Assembly (NCBI GenBank): GCA_016214695.1
Contig: JACRNY010000001.1
Span: forward strand, 868,001-932,000
Length of the DNA: 64,000 bases
Direction of reading: 5' to 3'
Origin: Nitrosomonadales bacterium
GTDB lineage: Bacteria > Pseudomonadota > Gammaproteobacteria > Burkholderiales > Gallionellaceae
Below, one piece after another: positions 59,092-64,000 of the stretch; the stretch's first letter is position 1, and each line of letters begins with the position of its first letter. Both the position numbers and the translations under genes were made by a program. Below the pieces are notes generated by a model. It made no database searches. It was given only the letters and a program-made list of their open reading frames with translations, and was not told the origin of the DNA.

Positions 59092-60726
59092 TTACTCGTT
59101 AACGTGATGTTGTTGATGACAATTCGGATGCAGCAACTCCAGATTTGAGAGCACATCCGAGCCTCCTTGAGACCGCTTAACCCGATGGTGCAAATGCCAC
59201 CCCGTATCGCGCGTAATCTTTTGAAGACAGATCGGGCAAAGCCCTTCCTGCCACCACCACAACCAACGTAATTTTCTGCGTCCTTCGAGCGCCATATCCA
59301 TCTTGCGGGCAAGCCGCTTGGTGAAATACTCGTCGAACGCCGGGTCATAAGGATTCGCTTCTGCTTGCACCTTGATATGAGCCCGTTTCCGGAACTCACC
59401 CAGGATGGGCAAAATCTTCTCCCTCTCGGCAAAGCGCCAATCGCGCCCCTTGGAACTCACGAAGTAACGCTGTTTGACCCATCTTTTCCCCTTGTTAGGG
59501 TGACGACGAACCGCCCAGCGCCACAACATTTGCCAGATCAAGTGATCACATTTAGCGAAGGTGCGCGACGCCATTTGGCTTCGATGATAGTTTGCCCAGC
59601 CGCGAATCATCGGCATAAGTTTGTCTATCACCTCTTCCTGCTTGGCTGTTCGCATTGCCCCCATTGTTTCGCGCAACTTGGTCATGAATGCTTTGACGTT
59701 TTTCGTCGAAGGCCGCGTGAGCAGCATCCGATTGAACCGCCTTACATTCCATCCCAGAAAGTCGAACCCTTCCGTCACGTGAGTGATGGTGGTTTTCTTC
59801 TCTGAGAGAACCAATCCTCTTGCGGCCAGAAACTGCACCACCAGAGGTTTGACCCGCTCTTCCAGCAACTCTCGCGAGCTGCCGGTAATCACGAAGTCAT
59901 CCGCGTAACGCACCAAATGGACTTTCGCCTCACGCGCCTGCCGGACTGTGTGAAACAGCCCTTTAAGCTCGCGCTGCAATCCATCGAGTGCCATGTTAGC
60001 CAGCACCGGGGAAATGATGCCACCCTGCGGTGTCCCGGCATTGGTTGGGAACAACTTTCCCGTCTCTATAAACCCCGCTTTCAGCCACCTCCTTAGGATG
60101 CCTCTGTCCATACAGACATTGGCCGCCAGCCAGTCATGACTGATATTGTCGAAACACCCCTTGATGTCACCCTCAAGCACCCACTGCGGCGACGCTTTTC
60201 GTCCAAGCGCATTTCGCACTTGTTCAATGGCATCGGCAGTTGAGCGCTCACGGCGGAAGCCGTATGAGTGCGAATCTCCGGTTGTCTCGGCGACAGGATC
60301 TAATGCGAGTAAGTGCAACGCCTGCATCGCCCGGTCGCGCATGGTTGGAATGCCCAGTGGGCGCTTGTCACCATTTGCTTTGGGGATATAGATACGTCGC
60401 AGCGGTAACGGTCTGTATCTCTTGCTGCCGAGACCTTGGACTGCTTCCCACTTTTCTTCTGGAGTGCTCCAAGTTTTACCATCTACACCCGGAGTTTTCC
60501 GACCACGGTTTTCCGTCACCCGCTTCACGGCCAATGCTTTCGCACTGGTGGATTGGGTTAGGAGCCGTTGCAGAGAGCGGGCTTTACGCCACTCGCCTGC
60601 TTTTACCGCTTTCGCGATTCGCGTCTGTAACCTCGCAACAGATTGGTGTGCGTCGGACCAATGAATCTGGTGCCAACTATGCCAGCCTGCGGAGGCAACA
60701 TCGCCGTTTTGATACCTAGCGTCCAT
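59092..60726 (-). CDS. ltrA: Group II intron reverse transcriptase/maturase with HNH endonuclease, 544 aa
   Basis: Intron-encoded protein for splicing and retrohoming. RT domain blocks: RPLPLRRIYIPKANGDKRPLGIPTMRDRA, EGDIKGCFDNISHDW, GTPQGGIISPVLANM and the active-site VRYADDFVI. Domain X follows (MIRGWANYHRS), then a C-terminal HNH module with CPICLQ, LHHRVKRSQGG and NLELLHPNCHQQHH. It looks complete with no frameshift. ATG 60726 is chosen; the frame runs upstream through the tRNA-Gly gene, which cannot be protein. Confidence 0.95.
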   Translation of the reverse strand: MDARYQNGDVASAGWHSWHQIHWSDAHQSVARLQTRIAKAVKAGEWRKARSLQRLLTQSTSAKALAVKRVTENRGRKTPGVDGKTWSTPEEKWEAVQGLGSKRYRPLPLRRIYIPKANGDKRPLGIPTMRDRAMQALHLLALDPVAETTGDSHSYGFRRERSTADAIEQVRNALGRKASPQWVLEGDIKGCFDNISHDWLAANVCMDRGILRRWLKAGFIETGKLFPTNAGTPQGGIISPVLANMALDGLQRELKGLFHTVRQAREAKVHLVRYADDFVITGSSRELLEERVKPLVVQFLAARGLVLSEKKTTITHVTEGFDFLGWNVRRFNRMLLTRPSTKNVKAFMTKLRETMGAMRTAKQEEVIDKLMPMIRGWANYHRSQMASRTFAKCDHLIWQMLWRWAVRRHPNKGKRWVKQRYFVSSKGRDWRFAEREKILPILGEFRKRAHIKVQAEANPYDPAFDEYFTKRLARKMDMALEGRRKLRWLWWWQEGLCPICLQKITRDTGWHLHHRVKRSQGGSDVLSNLELLHPNCHQQHHVNE

Positions 60727-60741
60727 ATCAACCTCCGATAT

Positions 60742-60815
60742 TGGAGCGGGTGAAGGGGATCGAACCCTCGTCACTTGCTTGGGAAGCAAGAGCTCTACCA
60801 TTGAGCTACACCCGC
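60742..60815 (-). tRNA. tRNA-Gly (CCC), intact, inside the group II intron
   Basis: A complete 74-nt cloverleaf with CCA: acceptor GCGGGTG/CACCCGC, D-arm GCTCAATGGTAGAGC, anticodon stem CTTGC/GCAAG around TTCCCAA (anticodon CCC) and T-arm with GTTCGATCC. It shares the acceptor stem and anticodon with the interrupted tRNA but differs in the D, anticodon and T stems, so it is a divergent copy. A TATTAT-like -10 lies about 45 bp upstream. It ends 15 bp before the maturase start. Confidence 0.93.
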
Positions 60816-61581
60816 GTAATCCCGAAGGGAATAGACGCATCACCCCCTAGGGGATAATACATCTATCCCCGTTGGGTACGATTTACAGACCTGTCTCGCG
60901 ACAGATCACCTAGTGGAAGTCTGCACGCTTTCGCGTTGGGGCGATCATTTCATCCCCTATCTGCACCATTACAGCACAGCATTCGCTTTCTCCACCTTCC
61001 TCTACCCACTATGGTATCGGACGACCTTGCGGTCGCCTTTGTCCGCCAGACTGGCCGGACACCATATTGGGCTTACCACGTTCCGCACAAGTAACAAGAG
61101 TTGGGAAGGTTCCGCCTTTTCGCCGGTGATCGTATGTCAGCGTATTTGCACCAAGCAAACAAATAACCGATCACGTGCCATTTTGGCCAGAGCCCGATAC
61201 TGCAAGTTGCGTTTGGCTCTACAAGCTTGACGACGTTTAACAGCGGTTCACATTACATTAACCATCCAACTCAGCCTAGTGCCTCATCCGGGTGCAACTC
61301 CCGAAATCACACCAAACCCCTCGCGGGGCTTGATATACCCCGTAAGGTGGCTACATTGTCAGAGCGCTTAGCACCCCACCGTTACCAGTGGCGCACTGCT
61401 CCTAGACTACGAGGGGCTGAACCCTCGGTTTTGTCAGTTTCCGATGCAGCTAGAAACAGCAAAACAATTACTTATGCAGCTTACGCCGCGTTCGCAATCT
61501 TCCCGGTGTTCTGGGTCAACTGCTGTTTAAATGCTAGGCAATTAAAGTCCTAGCGGTAATAACGCACGACTCGTGTCGCAC

Positions 61582-61620
61582 GCTTGGGAAGCTGCCGTTC
61601 TACCATTGAACTACACCCGC
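61582..61620 (-). tRNA. tRNA-Gly (CCC), 5' half (exon 1)
   Basis: Thirty-nine bases: acceptor strand GCGGGTG, D-arm TAGTTCAATGGTAGAAC, anticodon-stem strand GCAGC, loop TTCCCAA and the first two bases (GC) of the 3' stem strand. The intron starts immediately after. A TAGAAT -10 box lies about 20 bp upstream on the minus strand (61639-61644). Confidence 0.9.
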
Positions 61621-61623
61621 GTG

Positions 61624-61644
61624 TAGAATGCGGCGCGAATTCTA
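61624..61644. promoter_or_regulatory. Back-to-back -10 boxes for thiS and tRNA-Gly
   Basis: TAGAAT (61624-61629, plus strand) and its inverse ATTCTA (61639-61644, minus strand) form a perfect inverted repeat around 9 bp in the 39-bp gap between divergent tRNA-Gly and thiS. Each fits a -10 element; the -35 regions would overlap the neighbouring gene. Confidence 0.45.
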
Positions 61645-61659
61645 ACACGGGCAACCACT

Positions 61660-61863
61660 GTGATCAGCATCAACATCAACGGCGAACCACGCCAGTTTTC
61701 CGGCACCCTGACCGTCGCCGCACTCATCGACGAGATGGGTTTGACCGGCAAGCGTGTCGCCCTCGAACGCAACGGCGAGATCGTGCCACGCAGTACGTTT
61801 TCCACCCAGCAATTGTCCGATGGAGACAAGCTGGAGATCGTCGTCGCCGTCGGCGGCGGCTGA
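61660..61863 (+). CDS. thiS: Sulfur carrier protein ThiS, 67 aa
   Basis: Ubiquitin-like carrier that ends in Gly-Gly (VVAVGGG), which is adenylated and thiocarboxylated to give sulfur for the thiazole of thiamine. The beta-grasp pattern [28 protein letters not shown] is typical. Start is GTG 61660; the length is right. thiG begins 19 bp after the stop. Confidence 0.94.
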   Translation: MISININGEPRQFSGTLTVAALIDEMGLTGKRVALERNGEIVPRSTFSTQQLSDGDKLEIVVAVGGG

Positions 61864-61882
61864 CACTCACCAGGTACACAAC

Positions 61883-62677
61883 ATGAACGACAAATTGATC
61901 ATCGCAGGAAAGAGCTACTCGTCGCGTCTGCTCGTCGGCACCGGCAAGTACAAGGATTTCACGGAGACACGTGCGGCGCTGGACGCCAGCGGCGCCGAGA
62001 TTGTCACGGTCGCGATACGCCGCACCAATCTCGGCCAGAACGCCAACGAGCCCAACCTGCTCGACGCCGTACCGCCGTCCAAGTTCACCTACCTGCCTAA
62101 CACAGCGGGCTGCTACACCGCCGACGATGCGGTGCGCACGCTGCGTCTTGCGCGCGAACTGCTTGACGGCCACGGCTTGGTGAAACTGGAAGTGCTGGGC
62201 GATCCACAATCGCTGTATCCCAACGTGATCGAGACTATCGCCGCCGCCAAGACGCTGGTCGCGGAAGGCTTCCAGGTCATGGTGTACACCTCGGACGACC
62301 CCATCGTCGCGAAGCAACTGGAAGACATCGGCTGTGTCGCCATCATGCCACTGGCCTCGCTGATCGGCTCCGGCATGGGCATCCTCAACCCGTGGAACCT
62401 GCAACTGGTGATGGAACGCGTGAAAGTGCCGGTGATCGTGGATGCGGGCGTGGGCACGGCTTCCGATGCGGCCATCGCGATGGAACTGGGTTGCCACGGC
62501 GTGCTCATGAACACCGCTATCGCCGGAGCGAAAGACCCGGTACTCATGGCCTCGGCCATGAAAAAGGGTGTCGAAGCCGGACGCGAAGCATTCCTCGCCG
62601 GGCGCATGCCGAAGAAACTCTACAGCGCCAGCCCGAGTTCGCCGACCGCAGGCATCATCTCCTCGACACGCAGCTGA
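61883..62677 (+). CDS. thiG: Thiazole synthase ThiG, 264 aa
   Basis: TIM-barrel enzyme that forms thiazole phosphate from 1-deoxy-xylulose 5-phosphate, dehydroglycine and ThiS-thiocarboxylate. Seen: [12 protein letters not shown], the Schiff-base lysine in [18 protein letters not shown]-like segment [15 protein letters not shown] and [20 protein letters not shown]. An upstream in-frame ATG at 61754 lies in thiS. Overlaps trmB by 1 bp. Confidence 0.96.
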   Translation: MNDKLIIAGKSYSSRLLVGTGKYKDFTETRAALDASGAEIVTVAIRRTNLGQNANEPNLLDAVPPSKFTYLPNTAGCYTADDAVRTLRLARELLDGHGLVKLEVLGDPQSLYPNVIETIAAAKTLVAEGFQVMVYTSDDPIVAKQLEDIGCVAIMPLASLIGSGMGILNPWNLQLVMERVKVPVIVDAGVGTASDAAIAMELGCHGVLMNTAIAGAKDPVLMASAMKKGVEAGREAFLAGRMPKKLYSASPSSPTAGIISSTRS

Positions 62678-63372
62678 TGAGCGAAACGGAAGACCTCAGC
62701 AAGCGGCATATCCGCAGTTTCGTGCTGCGCGCTGGCCGCGTCTCTGTCGCGCAGCAGCGCGCAATCGACACACTGCAGCCGCGCTACGGCATTCCTTATG
62801 TCGCCCGTCCGCTCGACCTCGCGCAGGCCTTTGGCCGCACTGCGCCGGTCATCCTGGAAATCGGCTTCGGCATGGGCGACAGTACCGCCGTCATCGCGCA
62901 GGCGCATCCCGAGAACGACTATCTCGCGCTGGAAGTGCACACGCCCGGCGTGGGCAATCTGCTCAAACTGATTGATTCGGAAAATCTGCAGAATGTCCGC
63001 ATCATGCAACACGATGCCGTGGAAGTACTGCGCGACATGATCGCGGACGGCACGCTGGACGGCGTACACATCTTTTTCCCCGACCCGTGGCACAAGGCGC
63101 GCCACAACAAACGCCGACTGATTCAGGCCCCGTTCATCGCCAAGCTGGTGCAGAAACTCAAGCCGGGCGGCTACATCCATGTCGCCACCGACTGGCAGGA
63201 TTATGCCGAGCAGGTGCTGCGTGTGCTGCGCGAGGAGCCTTTGCTGGAAAACACCGCCGCGGATTACGCGCCGCGCCCGGACTACCGCCCGCTGACCAAG
63301 TTCGAGCAGCGCGGACTACGCCTCGGGCATGGCGTTTGGGATCTGGTCTTCCGCCGCAAGAAAGATCTGTAG
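62677..63372 (+). CDS. trmB: tRNA (guanine-N7-)-methyltransferase TrmB, 231 aa
   Basis: SAM-dependent methyltransferase for m7G46 in tRNA. SAM site [50 protein letters not shown] (family hallmark) and [14 protein letters not shown] overlaps the thiG stop. The last 57 bp overlap, on the opposite strand, the end of the hemW coding region. Confidence 0.95.
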   Translation: MSETEDLSKRHIRSFVLRAGRVSVAQQRAIDTLQPRYGIPYVARPLDLAQAFGRTAPVILEIGFGMGDSTAVIAQAHPENDYLALEVHTPGVGNLLKLIDSENLQNVRIMQHDAVEVLRDMIADGTLDGVHIFFPDPWHKARHNKRRLIQAPFIAKLVQKLKPGGYIHVATDWQDYAEQVLRVLREEPLLENTAADYAPRPDYRPLTKFEQRGLRLGHGVWDLVFRRKKDL

Positions 63373-64000
63373 CAGATCGTTGAGGAAGCGCTGGCCCATC
63401 TCGGTCGGCGCGATGCGTTGTCCTTCACGCAGCAGCAGCCCGCGCTTCTCCGCTTCTTCCAGTTCCCGCCGTATCACCAGCAAGGGCAGGCTGGTGCGCT
63501 CCTGGAACAGCGCCTCGTCGAAACCGTCGTTCAGCCGCAATGCGTTCATCATGAATTCGAAGGCAAGATCGTCCTTGCCCAACATGCGCTCGTCTTGCAC
63601 CGGCACACCCTGTGCCACCGCATCCATGTACGCCTGCGGTTGCTTGTAACGGGCCTGCCTGATCACCTTGTCGTGGAGGCTCAACTTGCTGTGCGCGCCC
63701 GCCCCGATGCCGAGGTAATCGCCAAACTGCCAGTAATTGAGGTTGTGACGCGACCGTTTCTTCGGCTGCGAAAAGGCGGAAGTCTCGTAATGCTCGTAGC
63801 CGTGAACGGCCAGCATCTCCTCGATGCGCTGCTGCATCTCGCTGCTCGCGTCGTCGTCGGGCACTTCCGGCGGCTGGTGGGCGAACAGCGTGTTCGGCTC
63901 CAGCGTCAGGTGATAACAGGACAGGTGCTGCGGTTTGAATTGCAGTGCGGTCTGCACATCCTGCAATGCCTCATCCAATGATTGGTTTGGCAGCGCATAC
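63316..64000 (-). CDS. hemW: Radical-SAM haem chaperone HemW, C-terminal part (runs off the window)
   Basis: HemN-like protein that delivers haem rather than oxidising coproporphyrinogen. The visible 3' part carries [21 protein letters not shown], the radical-SAM barrel end, [36 protein letters not shown] and a C-terminal winged-helix-like domain. The cysteine motif and start are beyond base 64000. The C-terminus extends past the usual end and overlaps trmB on the other strand by 57 bp. Confidence 0.93.
   Translation of the reverse strand, partial: YALPNQSLDEALQDVQTALQFKPQHLSCYHLTLEPNTLFAHQPPEVPDDDASSEMQQRIEEMLAVHGYEHYETSAFSQPKKRSRHNLNYWQFGDYLGIGAGAHSKLSLHDKVIRQARYKQPQAYMDAVAQGVPVQDERMLGKDDLAFEFMMNALRLNDGFDEALFQERTSLPLLVIRRELEEAEKRGLLLREGQRIAPTEMGQRFLNDLLQIFLAAEDQIPNAMPEA

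Larger units (their letters stand above)
58969..61581 (-). mobile_element. Group II intron inserted in the anticodon stem of tRNA-Gly (CCC), 2613 bp
   Basis: The 5' end reads GTGCGAC (61581 downward), a canonical group II start. Domain V is a perfect 34-nt example at 59010-59043 (GAGCCG...GGAAAC...CGGTTC). Domain VI follows, with a GCGA loop and a probable bulged branch-point A about 6-7 nt before the 3' end. The intron encodes an RT/maturase. A GCTTG at about 61222-61226 could be EBS1, pairing with CAAGC at the exon end. Uniquely it carries an intact tRNA-Gly (60742-60815) between the ribozyme 5' domains and the ORF. The 61581-60816 region holds domains I-III; the AACGTGGTAAGCC block seen in related introns is present. 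Confidence 0.9.

Noticed and set aside
60727-60843. N-terminal extension of the intron maturase to an ATG at 60843
   Set aside because: The extension translates the tRNA-Gly gene, which folds perfectly; the maturase therefore starts at 60726.

Overview
This 64-kb window is a dense stretch of chromosomal DNA from a Gram-negative betaproteobacterium. The gene set points that way: a lysA-lptM block divergent from cyaY, lptCAB-rpoN-hpf-ptsN-hprK-rapZ in one run, a cbb3 oxidase cluster with a CcoG/H/I/S assembly block, an FNR regulator beside hemN, and Kdo, heptose and LPS-transport genes. Gene order and protein character most resemble Nitrosomonadales, perhaps Gallionellaceae (Sideroxydans/Gallionella type). 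That placement is inference from memory, not a search.

Layout. 1-2510: lysA and the small lipoprotein lptM on the minus strand, divergent from a membrane protease and cyaY. 2852-9864: a minus-strand run of ygjP-like peptidase, plsC, gmhB, glyS, glyQ, a GIY-YIG gene and lnt. 9943-12059: cNMP-binding protein, marC and a pseudouridine synthase. 12069-15642: miaB-phoH-ybeY-corC. 15853-16375: two paralogous 32-aa membrane microproteins, a strong bidirectional terminator and tRNA-Met. 16455-22077: SPOR protein, coaX, birA, patatin, a small protein and mqo. 22105-28142: hrpA and an orphan histidine kinase. 28431-31287: a sigma-54-type pilin and a Kef-type antiporter. 31352-40830: kdsD-kdsC-lptC-lptA-lptB-rpoN-hpf-ptsN-hprK-rapZ-nusG2-Gx transporter-ubiX. 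41085-46631: mutY, asmA-like, an outer-membrane protein and a nitronate monooxygenase-like enzyme. 46733-58619: hemN, fnr, two membrane-anchored unknowns, ccoS-ccoI-ccoH-ccoG, a 39-aa peptide, ccoP-ccoQ-ccoO-ccoN. 58934-61620: a tRNA-Gly gene split by a group II intron. 61660-64000: thiS, thiG, trmB and the 3' part of hemW.

How the genes fit together. LPS synthesis and export (gmhB, kdsD, kdsC, lptA/B/C, lptM, lnt, plsC) form one theme. Nitrogen-type PTS and sigma-54 control (rpoN, hpf, ptsN, hprK, rapZ) form a second, with a well-matched -24/-12 promoter in the same window before the pilin gene. Microaerobic respiration and haem (hemN, fnr, complete cco set, hemW) form a third, with a FNR box in the hemN-fnr gap.

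Most unusual features. (1) A group II intron with an HNH maturase sits inside the anticodon stem of tRNA-Gly(CCC) and carries a second, intact tRNA-Gly(CCC) upstream of its ORF. (2) hrpA carries an in-frame 148-residue insertion: a DUF559 endonuclease-like domain bounded by perfect 37-bp inverted repeats. Similar hairpin-plus-G-tail elements occur in frame in mutY, birA and a second site in hrpA, and as an intergenic pair. (3) A frataxin domain is fused through a membrane helix to a retropepsin-like protease next to cyaY itself. (4) Two tandem 32-aa microprotein genes and a 39-aa one in the cco cluster. (5) Several inverted-repeat families, one with apparent compensatory base changes between copies.
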